Assembly (NCBI GenBank): GCA_945952225.1
Contig: CAMFHP010000086.1
Coordinates: forward strand, 1 to 37,654
Direction of reading: 5' to 3'
DNA: 37,654 nucleotides
Source of the DNA: an uncultured Myxococcaceae bacterium
Lineage (GTDB): Bacteria > Myxococcota_A > Polyangia > Polyangiales > Ga0077539
This document shows, piece after piece, positions 1-9,300 of the stretch. Each line of letters opens with the position of its first letter. Position 1 is the first letter of the stretch. Under the pieces are notes generated by a model that did no database searches, was not told the origin of the DNA, and saw only the letters and a program-made list of their open reading frames with translations. A program made the translations under genes and the position numbers.

Positions 1-975
1 TGCCGTTGCAGTCGGCGAAGCCCGCGTTGCAGCTCGCGATGGCGCAGCGACCCGCGCCGCACGAGGCCGTCGCGTTGGGGAGCGCGCAGACCGTTCCGCA
101 CGCGCCGCAGTTCAAAGCGCTCGTGGCGAGGTTGGTCTCGCACCCGTTGGCGATCGTCGCGTCGCAGTCTGCGAAGCCCGCGCTGCACGCCGCGATGTCA
201 CAGCGCCCGCCCATGCACGCGGGAACGCCGTTCGACGTGCTGCACCGCATGCCGCAGCCCGCGCAGTTCGAGGCGTCGCTGCGGGTGTTCACCTCGCACC
301 CGTTGGACGCGTCGCCGTCGCAGTCGGCCCAGCCGTCTTCGCAGGCCATCACGGTGCATCGCCCCGCGCCGCACGCGCCCGTGGCGTGGGGAGGCGCGCA
401 GCTCCGTCCGCACGCGCCGCAGTTCGCGCGGTCGCTGCGCACGTCGACCTCGCAGCCGTTGTCGACCGCGCCGTCGCAGTCCTGAAAGCCCATCACACAC
501 GACGTGACGCAGCGTCCGCCGAGGCATCCGGGGAAGGCGTTGGGACGCGACGGGCACGCGTTGCCGCACATGCCGCAGTGCGAGACGGCGGTGTTCACGT
601 CGACCTCGCAGCCGTTCGTGGGGTTGCCGTCGCAGTCACCGAATCCCGCGGCGCACGAGGTCACCGCGCAGCGACCCATCGCGCAGGCAGGAACCGCGTT
701 GGGCGGATTGCAGACGGTGCTGCACGCGCCGCAGTTCGAACGGTCCGTGGCGAGCTCGACCTCGCAGCCGTTGTCGGGGTTGCCGTCGCAATCCGCGAAG
801 CCCGCGTTGCACGCGAACTCACAACGCCCCGACGAGCACGACGAGCGCGCGTTGGGACGCGCCGCACACGCCGCGCCGCAGGCCCCGCAGTTCATCGCGT
901 CGGTGAGCGTGTTCGTCTCGCATCCGTTGCCCGGCGCGCGGTCGCAGTCGGCGTAGGGGGCCGTGCACATGCCCA
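1..975 (-). repeat. In-gene tandem repeat, 156-nt period
   Basis: The sequence coding for Asn-Gly-Cys-Glu (plus-strand ctcgca(c/g/t)ccgtt) begins at 137, 293, 449, 605, 761 and 917, a spacing of exactly 156 bases (52 codons) each time. The copies have diverged at base level but hold their length exactly. Confidence 0.85.
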
Positions 976-1708
976 CGGCGCACAGGCTGTTCATGCACGC
1001 GGCCGTGGCGTTGGCCGCGGCGCAGCGGTTGTCACATCGGCCGCAGTGGGCGGGGTTCGACACCGTGTCGACGCACGCGCCCGCGCAGCACGTCTGCGTG
1101 CCCGGACACGGCCGCGACGCCGTGCAGCCCTGCACGCAGGTGTTGCCCACGCAGAGCATTCCCGCGGCGCAGTGGTCGTCGGTCACGCACTCGACGCAGG
1201 CGCGCGTCGCGCGGTCACAGCGGCGCGCGGCCGGGAGCGCGCTCGCATCGGCGCCCGCATCGCCCGCGAGCGAGGCGCAGGCGTCGTCGTCGCGACACCC
1301 TGCGAGGCAGGTGTTGCTCGTGGTGTCGCAGAAGCGTCCCGTGGGGCACGCGTCGCGCGCGGCGGTGCAGGCCACGCAGCGTCCGCTCGCGGCGTCGCAC
1401 ACGGGCCCGGCGGGGTTGCCCACGCACTCCTCGTCGCGGGCGCAGCGCATGGGTGCATCGGTGACGTCGGCGACGTCGGAAGCATCGCTCGCGTCGTCGA
1501 CGTCGGACGCATCGGATGCGTCGGTTGCGATCGGCACGTCGGGGGTGACGGGCGTGTCGACGGCGGGCGCGTCGGGGAGTTCGGTGTCGACCGCGAGGTC
1601 GTTGGAGCCGTCGAGGTGTGCGCCCACGACGGACTGTCCCGAGCAGGCGTGCAGCGCGCACGCGGCCAGGATCGCGAGGAGGAGACGGTGTGAAACCCAG
1701 GGCCTCAT
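1..1708 (-). CDS. Cys-rich repeat lipoprotein, 3' end cut by window edge
   Basis: The frame is open from ATG 1708 to the window edge (569 codons, no stop), so the C-terminus is missing. It starts with a hydrophobic signal and two possible lipoboxes (LAAC, Cys17; LHAC, Cys22), suggesting a lipid-anchored surface or periplasmic protein. A low-complexity Asp/Ala/Ser/Val stretch follows, then Cys-rich sequence. From about residue 245 a unit recurs: Gly-Phe-x-Asp-Cys-Asp, Asn-Gly-Cys-Glu, Asn-Cys-Gly-x-Cys-Gly. Six complete copies and the start of a seventh are visible, at an exact 52-residue spacing. The D-x-D-x-N pattern resembles calcium-binding loops, and the Cys pairs suggest disulfides after export. 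Such proteins are common in myxobacteria, without assigned function. The gene at 32710 is of the same general type but lacks the DCD...NGCE half. Confidence 0.85.
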   Translation of the reverse strand, partial: MRPWVSHRLLLAILAACALHACSGQSVVGAHLDGSNDLAVDTELPDAPAVDTPVTPDVPIATDASDASDVDDASDASDVADVTDAPMRCARDEECVGNPAGPVCDAASGRCVACTAARDACPTGRFCDTTSNTCLAGCRDDDACASLAGDAGADASALPAARRCDRATRACVECVTDDHCAAGMLCVGNTCVQGCTASRPCPGTQTCCAGACVDTVSNPAHCGRCDNRCAAANATAACMNSLCAVGMCTAPYADCDRAPGNGCETNTLTDAMNCGACGAACAARPNARSSCSSGRCEFACNAGFADCDGNPDNGCEVELATDRSNCGACSTVCNPPNAVPACAMGRCAVTSCAAGFGDCDGNPTNGCEVDVNTAVSHCGMCGNACPSRPNAFPGCLGGRCVTSCVMGFQDCDGAVDNGCEVDVRSDRANCGACGRSCAPPHATGACGAGRCTVMACEDGWADCDGDASNGCEVNTRSDASNCAGCGMRCSTSNGVPACMGGRCDIAACSAGFADCDATIANGCETNLATSALNCGACGTVCALPNATASCGAGRCAIASCNAGFADCNG

Positions 1709-1761
1709 GGCGGGGCCACGATACACGCCGGGTGTGTGCGGGACGGTGAAAGCGCGGGGAT

Positions 1762-3123
1762 TCAGAGCGGCGCGGTGACGCCGAGCATCGGGTCGAGCAC
1801 GGCGCCGACCTGCGTGTGCGCGTCGGTCATCACGGTGGCCGCCACGCCGAGGTTCTGCCACGCCTGGCGCTGCGAGCTCGTGCCGCCCACGGTCACGATG
1901 CGCGTGTAGCGGGTGTCGGGGTGACGCAGGAGCGCGGCGATCCAGCGGCGCTCGTCGAGGTCGTCGACGGGGAGCGCGACCACCACGGCGTCGAGGAGGC
2001 CCGCGCCCGCGGAGCGCAGGCCGATCTCGGCGAGGCTCGCGACGTGGCTCGGCTGCGTGAGCACGTCGTAGCGGGGCGAGAGCGCGTCGGCGAGGCGTCG
2101 GCCCTCGTCGGCGGAGAAGCCCACCACCATCACGCGCGGGCGCTCGGGCGTGAGCTCCGCGGGGATCTCCATGTTGTAGCGACGGAGGAACGAGAGCAGC
2201 GAGCGGCGACGGAAGCGGAGGTGACGGCCCGGCGTGCGGAAGGCCTCCATGTCGCCGCGCTCGACCCAGTTGTGCACGGTCTTGAGGTCGACGTTCCAGA
2301 TGCTCGCGACCTGCGAGGCGACGTAGATGGGCTCCTTGGGGGCGATGGGCACGCGGCGGCGCGGGCGTCCGAGGCGGGCCTGCGTGGCGCGCTCGGTGAC
2401 CCGCGCGAGGAGCGTCTGGGCCTGCAGATCGAGGATCTCTCCGAGGGCCTCGATGCGCGCGCGCGGCACGTTGGCGACCACGCCCGCTTCGGCCGCGGGG
2501 GCCAGCGAGGGCGTGTCGGTCACCAGCACGAAGAGCGGCGGATCGTCGACCACCTGCGCGCGGGCCGCGTGGATCCATGCGCGCGCGTCGAACGAAGGCA
2601 TCGGGAGCGAGAGCACCGCGAGGTCGGGCGGCGCACCCGCGCCCGTACGCTCGCCGAGGGAGATGAGCGCCGCGTGGGGATCGTCCCAGAGGTGGAGGTA
2701 GTACCGCGGCGTGGACCACAGCCCGAGGGTCTGGTCACCGGGCGGCACCGCGGGATTCACCGCGTCGGCGGACTCTTCGCCGGGGCGCTTGAGCAGCAGG
2801 GCCTTCACGAGGGCGCGGCGCGCTTCGCCGTCGGGTTCGACCACGAGCACGTGCGGGCGGTCTTGCAGCAGCGCGTCGGGGATGGGGTAGCCCCAGCGCG
2901 TGAGAAAGCGCAGCACCGCCGCGTGGTGAAAGCGCAGGTGCCCGCCCTGCGTGCGGAAGCTCTCGAGCTCCGCGGGGTCGTCGCTGCTCTCGCGGCGATC
3001 ACACCAGTTGTGAATGGTCTTGAGGTCGACGTCGCAGATCGAGGCGAGCTGCGAGGCGAGGTACACGGGCTCGCGCGGCGCGTTGCGGGAGCCCTGATTC
3101 TTCGGAGGGGCGGAGCTGTTCAT
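1762..3123 (-). CDS. DNA-binding regulator with duplicated HTH plus pseudo-receiver unit
   Basis: A 453-residue protein. The ATG at 3123 is preferred over an in-frame start about 31 codons upstream because that extension is Arg/Pro/Ala-rich and unlike a domain, and homology between the two halves begins after it. Residues ~19-78 and ~264-323 are two copies of a MerR/excisionase-type winged HTH; 18 of 26 residues match across the first helices (shared motif VDLKT-x-HNW). Each copy is followed by a receiver-like alpha/beta domain (~90-235 and ~330-445). At the end of strand 3, where receivers carry the phospho-acceptor Asp, the first has Ser (VLSLPMP) and the second Ala (VVALPVDD), so phosphorylation is unlikely. 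The result is one chain with two DNA readers and two pseudo-receivers. Target unknown; binding to paired sites is inference. Confidence 0.8.
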   Translation of the reverse strand: MNSSAPPKNQGSRNAPREPVYLASQLASICDVDLKTIHNWCDRRESSDDPAELESFRTQGGHLRFHHAAVLRFLTRWGYPIPDALLQDRPHVLVVEPDGEARRALVKALLLKRPGEESADAVNPAVPPGDQTLGLWSTPRYYLHLWDDPHAALISLGERTGAGAPPDLAVLSLPMPSFDARAWIHAARAQVVDDPPLFVLVTDTPSLAPAAEAGVVANVPRARIEALGEILDLQAQTLLARVTERATQARLGRPRRRVPIAPKEPIYVASQVASIWNVDLKTVHNWVERGDMEAFRTPGRHLRFRRRSLLSFLRRYNMEIPAELTPERPRVMVVGFSADEGRRLADALSPRYDVLTQPSHVASLAEIGLRSAGAGLLDAVVVALPVDDLDERRWIAALLRHPDTRYTRIVTVGGTSSQRQAWQNLGVAATVMTDAHTQVGAVLDPMLGVTAPL

Positions 3124-3203
3124 GAAGGGTGCTGTCACACGCGAGGGAGGGGGCGCGTCGCACCGCGCGATCCACACGCACGGGCGTTGGACAGACCGCG
3201 TAT

Positions 3204-3226
3204 GCGCGGCCGTCAAAGGGCCGCGC
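3204..3226. other. GC hairpin upstream of the HTH regulator
   Basis: Perfect 8-base arms GCGCGGCC (3204-3211) and GGCCGCGC (3219-3226) flank a 7-base loop. It lies about 80 bases upstream of the regulator start, inside the 198-base gap (3124-3321). There is no T tract on either side, so a leader structure or protein-binding site is as likely as a terminator. An AT-richer patch near 3261-3300 may hold the promoter, but I found no convincing -35/-10 pair. Confidence 0.4.
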
Positions 3227-3321
3227 GACGACCGTCCGCGGCGAACCGTAACCCGACCGACGCAATTCGGAAGTGCCCTATTTCAATGCTGGAGAATGCT
3301 CTCCCGCACAGGGACAGCCCC

Positions 3322-4158
3322 CTACGCAAGGGGCGTCCACGAGCCGTCGTCGTAGCGGAAGCGCGTCGCGAGGGCGGCGCCGTCGTGGCCACGCGCCGCG
3401 GGGAGCACCACGCAGGGCGCGTCGCCGTCGACGATGACCTCGGGCTCGATGGCGGTGAGCTCCGTGGGGGCGCGGGCGAGGGCCTCGTCGACGGTGCGGG
3501 CGCCCGCGAACTGTTCGAGCGTGCGCCATGTCGGCGGGGCGAGCACGATCTCGCGGCGACGCGCGCGGGCGAGGGCGTCGGCGGGGGTGATCCACGCGCT
3601 GTCGACGTTCTCGGTGCCGTCGTGCGTGGCGCCGTCGTGGACGCGGTGCGCACGCGCGAGAAAGAACCGCGCGTCGAAGCGCTTCGTCTCGGCGCGGGGC
3701 GTGATCCATCGCGCGAAGGGCACGAGGGCGCGGGCCGAGAGCGTGACGTGGTGCCGTTGAAAGAGCGCCGCGAGGGGCGGTGCTTCGCGGGGCGCGAGGG
3801 CGTCACGCAGGGCGCGCACCGTGCCCTCGTCGACGGGCGACGCACACAGCAGGATGCCCGACTCTTCGAGGCACTCGCGCAGGGCCGCGATGTGGAGCGC
3901 GAGGGCGCGCGCGGGGTCGTCGTCGCCGAGGCGCGCGGCGGCTTCGGAGGCCGTGAGGTCGCAGGGGATGCCGGGCTCACGATCCGCGGGGTCGAGGCGT
4001 CCGCCGGGGAAGACGTACGCGCCGCCCATGAAGCGCACGTCGGCGCTGCGCTTCACGCAGAACACCTCGGCGCCATCGGGACCCTCGCGGAACACCAGCA
4101 CCGTCGCCGCGTCGCGCGTGGGCGCGGGCTCTCCGCGCAAGCTGAACTCGACGGTCAT
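3322..4158 (-). CDS. Nudix hydrolase, NUDT19-like
   Basis: A 278-residue soluble protein. The Nudix box starts with Gly52-Gly53-Arg and ends with Arg94-Glu95-x-x-Glu98-Glu99-x-Gly101, so the metal-binding Glu residues are present. The two parts are separated by about 28 more residues than in the standard box. A long insertion at this place is typical of the NUDT19 branch, whose studied members cleave CoA and acyl-CoA diphosphates; that substrate is inferred here. Its ATG overlaps the stop of the upstream TPR gene (ATGA), indicating translational coupling in the ATP-grasp/hpt/TPR/Nudix run. Confidence 0.85.
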   Translation of the reverse strand: MTVEFSLRGEPAPTRDAATVLVFREGPDGAEVFCVKRSADVRFMGGAYVFPGGRLDPADREPGIPCDLTASEAAARLGDDDPARALALHIAALRECLEESGILLCASPVDEGTVRALRDALAPREAPPLAALFQRHHVTLSARALVPFARWITPRAETKRFDARFFLARAHRVHDGATHDGTENVDSAWITPADALARARRREIVLAPPTWRTLEQFAGARTVDEALARAPTELTAIEPEVIVDGDAPCVVLPAARGHDGAALATRFRYDDGSWTPLA

Positions 4159-4469
4159 GACAGCGAGGCGAGGAGCGATTCGAGCTCGCCGGCGGCGTGT
4201 CCGTCGCGGGCGGCGCGGGCGGCGGCGAGGCCCGCTTCGACCACGGCGCGCGCGTCGTCGAGGCGCTTGAGCTCCTGGAGCACCTGCGCGGCCATGAGGT
4301 ACTGCGGCACGTACGAGGGATGTCTCCCGCGAAGCGCTTCGAAGGCCGTGACGGCGTCTTCGAGGCGTCCGCGCGAGCGGTACTCCTGCGCGAGGCAGTA
4401 CGAGGGGAACGGATCGTTGGGGGCCTTCGAGACCATCATCTCGAGCACGGCCAGGCGGTCGGCGGGCAT
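4155..4469 (-). CDS. Small TPR protein
   Basis: A 104-residue protein with two to three tetratricopeptide-type helical pairs. The first has A-N-D-P-F-P-S-Y-C-L-A then E-Y-R-S-R-G-R-L-E-D-A; the second begins H-P-S-Y-V-P-Q-Y and ends with R-L-D-D-A-R-A-V. There is no signal peptide, so it is probably cytosolic and acts as a binding adaptor. It starts 12 bases after the hpt stop and overlaps the Nudix start by four bases. A partner among the neighbouring enzymes is possible, but nothing in the sequence names it. Confidence 0.8.
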   Translation of the reverse strand: MPADRLAVLEMMVSKAPNDPFPSYCLAQEYRSRGRLEDAVTAFEALRGRHPSYVPQYLMAAQVLQELKRLDDARAVVEAGLAAARAARDGHAAGELESLLASLS

Positions 4470-4481
4470 CGGTCGGTCAGC

Positions 4482-5003
4482 TCACTCTTCCATCACGCCG
4501 ATGTAGGGGAGGTTCCGGTACTTCTCGGCGTAATCGAGGCCGTATCCAACCACGAAGCGGTCTTCGATGGTGAAGCCCAGGTAGTCGATCGGGATCTTCA
4601 CGCGCGACCGCGCGGGCTTGTGCAGCAGGGAGCAGAGCTTCACCGACCGCGGCTGCCGCGTGGCGAGGTTCTCGAGCAGGTAGCGCATCGAGAGGCCCGT
4701 ATCGACGATGTCTTCGACGATGAGCACGTCGCGGCCGTTGATGGGCTGCGTGAGGTCGTAGGTGATCTGCACGACGCCCGAGGTCTCGGTGCCCGCGCCG
4801 TAGGAGCGCAGGCCGAGAAACTCCACCGAGAGGTCGAGGTCGATGTGGCGGATCAGGTCGGCCGCGAAGAGGAAGCTGCCCTTGAGAATGGGCACCACGA
4901 CGAGGTCGGGCGACGAGGCGAAGTCGCGCGTGATGTCAGCCCCCAGCTCGCGCACGCGCGCCTGGAGCGTCTCGGTCGACAGGAGAACCTTCGGCTGGAT
5001 CAT
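4482..5003 (-). CDS. hpt: Hypoxanthine phosphoribosyltransferase
   Basis: A 173-residue protein, usual size for bacterial HPRT. It converts hypoxanthine (and guanine) plus PRPP to IMP (GMP) in purine salvage. The PRPP-binding loop [13 protein letters not shown] lies at residues 93-105. The L-K-G-S-F motif (40-44) and the flexible-loop region around S-Y-G-A-G-T-E-T (68-75) are in place. Near the C-terminus, D-Y-L-G-F and V-V-G-Y-G-L-D match the purine-contact region. The frame continues upstream as Arg/Ala-rich sequence, but ATG 5003 gives the family N-terminus. It lies 71 bases downstream of the ATP-grasp gene. Confidence 0.95.
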   Translation of the reverse strand: MIQPKVLLSTETLQARVRELGADITRDFASSPDLVVVPILKGSFLFAADLIRHIDLDLSVEFLGLRSYGAGTETSGVVQITYDLTQPINGRDVLIVEDIVDTGLSMRYLLENLATRQPRSVKLCSLLHKPARSRVKIPIDYLGFTIEDRFVVGYGLDYAEKYRNLPYIGVMEE

Positions 5004-5074
5004 GGCCGCGGTTGAACCACAGCCCGCGCGCGAACGCGTAGAAACTGGCGACCGCGCCGTGTGCGGAAGGCGCG

Positions 5075-6304
5075 TTACCGCGCGCGCACCTTGAGGGTCT
5101 GGCCCACGAAGTCGAGCATGCCGCGGAGGGTGTCGTAGTCGGGGTGCTTCATGCGCACCCACGCGTTGGCCATGTAGCCCGCCTCGACGGGCTGCGTGGG
5201 CGTTCCCGGCGAGGGCAGGTGCCAGTCGAGGAGGTGCGCGCCGTAGCGGTCGCGCACGGCGTCGAGGCCGTCGTAGTGCGAGATGTGTCCGTCGCGGTCG
5301 GGGCGCAGCGCGATGATGCCCGCGGCCTGGCGGCGCGAGAGCGTCTGCGAGGTGCGCCCGTGCACCACGGCCATGGCCCACTCGCGGTAGATGTCGATGT
5401 CGTTGCCGGCGGCGTAGAGATCCCACGCGCGCACGCCGGGCGGGCGGCAGCCGATCTCGCTGAACTTCAGCCCCTTCGGGCCATAGAACCACTCCATGTG
5501 CGTGGCCGACGTGCCGATGCCCAGGGCCTCGATCACGCGGCGGCCCATGTCTTTGAGCTCCTGGTAGCCCGCGGCGCTGTCAACGCGGTTCGTGGCGATG
5601 AACTGCGGCGAGATCCACCGCGTGCGCATCGCTTCGAGCACGTTGGGGTAGTAGTGGCTCACGAAGTCGTGGGCCACGCGGCCGTCGATGGTGAGCGTGT
5701 CGTAGAAGCCCTCGTGGCCTTCGATGAACTCCTCGACGGCCACGCTCGCGCCGCGGTCGAGGCCCGCGGAGGTGAGCGCCGCGTCGAGCTCCGAGGTGTT
5801 GGTGACCCGATGCGTGCCCGAGGCGCCGGCCGCGTCGCGGGGCTTCACGATGAGCGGAAAGCCCACCTGCGCGGCGAAGTCGTGGATCTCCTTGCGATCG
5901 TCGCTCCCGATGGATTGCGCGCAGGGGATGCCCGCCTTGCGGAGCGCCTCTTTCATCGACGGCTTGTCGCGGCAGAGGAAGGTCGTGTGCACCGACGTTC
6001 CCGCGATGCCGCAGCGCTCGCGCACCGTGGCGGCGGAGAGCACATGGGCCTCGACCACGGCTTCGAGACGGTCGAAGCGCACCGCCGACTGGAGCCGTCG
6101 CACCACGCGCTCCACCTGGTCGGCGTCGGTGACGTTTCCGACCTGCTCGTAGTGCGAGAGCCAGTGACGGAGCTCGGGGTCGAGGGCCTCCTTCGGGCGC
6201 TCGCCGATGCCCGTGACGCGGGCGCCGACGGCGTGAAGCGCGCGCACGAACTCGCGCTGATTGGCGGGGAAACACGGCTCCAGAAACACCACGTCGACGG
6301 GCAT
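5075..6304 (-). CDS. ATP-grasp enzyme, substrate unknown
   Basis: A 409-residue cytosolic protein with an N-terminal alpha/beta pre-ATP-grasp region, a central ATP-grasp fold and a C-terminal extension. An ATP-contacting Lys154 sits in [12 protein letters not shown] and the E-E-F motif is at 191-193. The metal-binding motif, normally E-x-N-x-R, reads S-E-I-G-C-R-P-P-G: Glu and Arg are kept but the usual Asn is Gly. The family joins a carboxylate to an amine or thiol through an acyl-phosphate; the closest shape is the carbamoyl-phosphate-synthase/biotin-carboxylase-like group. I cannot assign a substrate. It begins 38 bases after the TPR/HEAT gene and precedes hpt. Confidence 0.8.
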   Translation of the reverse strand: MPVDVVFLEPCFPANQREFVRALHAVGARVTGIGERPKEALDPELRHWLSHYEQVGNVTDADQVERVVRRLQSAVRFDRLEAVVEAHVLSAATVRERCGIAGTSVHTTFLCRDKPSMKEALRKAGIPCAQSIGSDDRKEIHDFAAQVGFPLIVKPRDAAGASGTHRVTNTSELDAALTSAGLDRGASVAVEEFIEGHEGFYDTLTIDGRVAHDFVSHYYPNVLEAMRTRWISPQFIATNRVDSAAGYQELKDMGRRVIEALGIGTSATHMEWFYGPKGLKFSEIGCRPPGVRAWDLYAAGNDIDIYREWAMAVVHGRTSQTLSRRQAAGIIALRPDRDGHISHYDGLDAVRDRYGAHLLDWHLPSPGTPTQPVEAGYMANAWVRMKHPDYDTLRGMLDFVGQTLKVRAR

Positions 6305-6342
6305 AGGGCCGCGATGCTACCAACGGCCGCCGCGCGGGCGCA

Positions 6343-9300
6343 TCACCTTTGACCGAGGGCCTCGGCGGCGGCGCTGCGCACGGCGGCGTCGACGTCGTCG
6401 CGGGCCGCGCGTTCGAGGGCGGCGCGCACCGTGGGGTCGTCGCGGCGACGCGCGAGCGCGCGGGCCGCGGCCGCGCGAACGAGCGAGAGGGGATCGCCCG
6501 AGAGCGCGCGGGTGAGCACCTCGGCGCCTTCGCGAGAGGTGTTGCGCGCGAGGGCTGCCGCGGCGGCGAGGCGGGTCTTCCACGGCGACGCAGGGTCGAG
6601 CAGATGGGGACCGACCGGGGGCGCGTCTCCGTCGCGCGCGGCGAGGAGCGTGAGGGCGAGCTCTCCCGTGGCGCTGTCGGGGTCCTCGGCGGCGCGGGCG
6701 AGGGCCTCGGCGGCCTCGGGCGCGTCGCTCAGGGCGAGCACGCGGAGCACGCGCCGTCGCGTGGGCGCATCGGGGTGCTGCGCGAGCGCGGCGAGGTCGG
6801 GCGTCAGCGTGCGCACCAGCGCGCGGGCCGCGTCGCGCGCGTCGGCGGGAACTTCAGCGAGCGCGCCGGTCAACGGCCCGAAGCGGTCGGCGACGGAGAG
6901 CGCGTCGAGCACGCGGTCGAGGCCCTGCGGATTGCCCAGGGCATCGTGGGCCGCGCGCGCGATGGCCGCGGCGTGACGCACGAGCGCGGCGCTCCCATCG
7001 AGCGGAGCGTCGTCGTCGAGGCGTGCGGCGAGATGGTCGGAGAATGTCACGGCCCCGTCGGGCTCACGGAGCGCGCCGCGCGGGGAGTTCGAGGTGCGTC
7101 GCGCGAGGGCGCGCGCGGCCACCATGCGCAGCGGAATCTCGCGCACGGCGCCGCGCAGCGAGAGGGGCGTGAAGAGGGCCTCGGCGAGGTCTTCGTCGAT
7201 CACCGGGTCGCGGGCGGGCGCATCGCCGAGGGCCGCGAGGGCGGCGGCGCGGGGGATCTCGGGGCCGACGAGCATCGCGCGGAGTCGACGGAGCACGACG
7301 GCGTCGGCGACGGGTCCGAGGGCGAGGGCTGCGGCGGCGCTGCGGGCCACGTCGCGCGGGTCGTCGAGGCGCGCGAGGAGCGCCGCACGCGTGGGCGCCG
7401 AGAGGGGCGCGCGGAGGTAGAGCGTCGCGGTGGCCGAGGCCTCGACGTGGCGCGAATCGAGGGCGAGGCGGGCGAGGGCGGCGGCCGACGCGGGCGTGCC
7501 GATGCGCGCGATGCCCCACGCGGCGAGCGTCGCGAACTGCGGGTTGTCGTGCTGCGCGAGGGCGAGGAGACGCGGGAGCGCGCGGGCGTCGGCGAGGCGC
7601 GCGGCGGCGCGGAGTGCGCCCACGCGGAGATCCATGGGGCCCTCACCGTCGACGAGCGCGAGGAGGCCCGCGACCGCGTTGGGGTTGCCCAGGTAGCCCA
7701 CGAGGTCGAGGGCGGTGCGACGGCGCGCGGTGTCTCCGTCGGCGAGCGTGTCGAGCAGGGGCTTGAGCGCGCGCGCACCGAGGCGCGTGAGCTGCGCGCG
7801 GGCCTGTGCGGCGTCGGCGGGCGCACCGTGGCGAACCGTGTGGATCAGCGGGCGCGCGGTGAGGGCGTAGAGGTCGACGAGGAGCCGTCGGAGCACCACG
7901 CGTCCGGGGGCGCTGATCGAGGCCGCGGCGAGGTCGCGTTCGAGGCCCGCCACGTCGTCGGCCGCGGGGGCGACCTCGATGGCGACGCGTCCTGCGCGGG
8001 CCACGAGCTCGTCGTCGGGGCACAGCCGGATGAGCCGTCGGTAGAGGTCGACGGCCTCGCGGGGCTCGTTGCGCGCGAGGTCGAGGTCGGCGAGCTGAAA
8101 GTAGGCGGCGTAGAGCCGGTCGTTGAGGGCGAGGGCCCTGCGAAAGGCCTCCGCGGCGCGGGGGGCATCGTTGCGCGCGCGGTAGAGCTCGCCGAGGTGA
8201 AGGTGCCCCGTCGCGTCGTCGGGGTTGAGCGCGACGGCGTGCGCGGCCGCGTCGAGGGCGTCGCCGTCGCGGTGGAGTGAGAGCGCGTGCGCGGCGATGC
8301 GCTGGTACCAGTCGCGCGCGTGGCGCGGGTCTGCGTCGACGAGGCGTCGCAGCACGGAGATGGCGCCCGCGAGGTCTCCGCGCTGCGAGCGGAGCCGTTC
8401 GAGCGAGGCCAGCGTGGCGACGTCGGCGGGCTCGGCCTCGACGAGGCGCGCGAGCGTGCGGTCGGCGTCGTCGGGGCGACGCAGACGGGCGTACACCTCG
8501 GCGAGGTCGCGTCCCGCTTCGAGGTCCGGCGGGGTTGCTGCGAAGGCCCGTTCGAGCGCGGGGAGCTGCGCGGCGAGTGTGCCCTGCACGCTCCAGAGGT
8601 TCACGATGCGCGCGCGGGCCTCGCGGCGAAGCTCACGGTTGTCGCGCGAGAGCTCGATCACCCGTCGCCACGACGCGATCGCGGGCGCGAACTGCCGCGC
8701 CGACTCTTCGAGCACCGCGAGGTTCTTGTGCGCGTCGACGTCGTCGGGACGCAGCGCGATGGCCTCGCGGTAGAGCTCCATCGCTTCGGCGGGCATGTCG
8801 TGGCGCGCGTACACCTCGGCGAGCGCAGCGGCTCCGCGGGCGCGGTCGCGGGCTCCCTCACGGATGCGCTGCCAGGTCGCGAGGGCGCGCGGTCGGTCAC
8901 CCTGTTCGAGCAGCCGTTCGCCGAGCGTTTCGAGGGCCACGGGGTTCGTCGGATCGACGCGGGCCACGCGCTCGGTCTCACGCAGCGCGAGGGCCGACTC
9001 GCCCATGCGCGCATACACCTGCGCGATGCGCTCGTGGAGGTCGGGATCATCGCCCGCCCGCGCGCTCGCCGTCGCGAGGAGCTGTAGGGCCTCGGCGCGT
9101 CGGTTCGCGCGCACGAGATCGTCGGCGAGGTCGCTCACGTACGCGGGGTTGCGCGGGGCCGCTTCGACGAGGCGACGGCGCGCCGCGAGGAGCTCGTCGA
9201 GCCGTCCGCTCTGGGCGAGGAGCTGCACCCGTTGAACGTGCGCGTCGACGTCGCCCGGTCGCAGCGGGATGGCCCGCCCGTAGGCCGCGATGGCCGCGTC

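Noticed and set aside
1-975. 156-base repeats as a non-coding satellite or array
   Set aside because: The period is an exact multiple of three, cysteine positions are conserved in one frame, and a signal peptide precedes them.
386-1693. Long plus-strand open frame of 435 codons
   Set aside because: It is antisense to the Cys-rich lipoprotein, whose lipobox, regular Cys spacing and exact repeat show the minus strand is coding; the plus product is Arg/Ala/Val low-complexity, as expected of a shadow.
3266-3276. Possible sigma-54 promoter before the HTH regulator
   Set aside because: GGCAC and TTGC elements are present on the minus strand, but the GG to GC spacing is 12 rather than 10 bases.
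1816-4506. Plus-strand open frame of 896 codons
   Set aside because: It runs antisense across the regulator, Nudix and TPR genes, is rich in Arg/Gly/His/Glu without domain pattern, and is explained by high GC.
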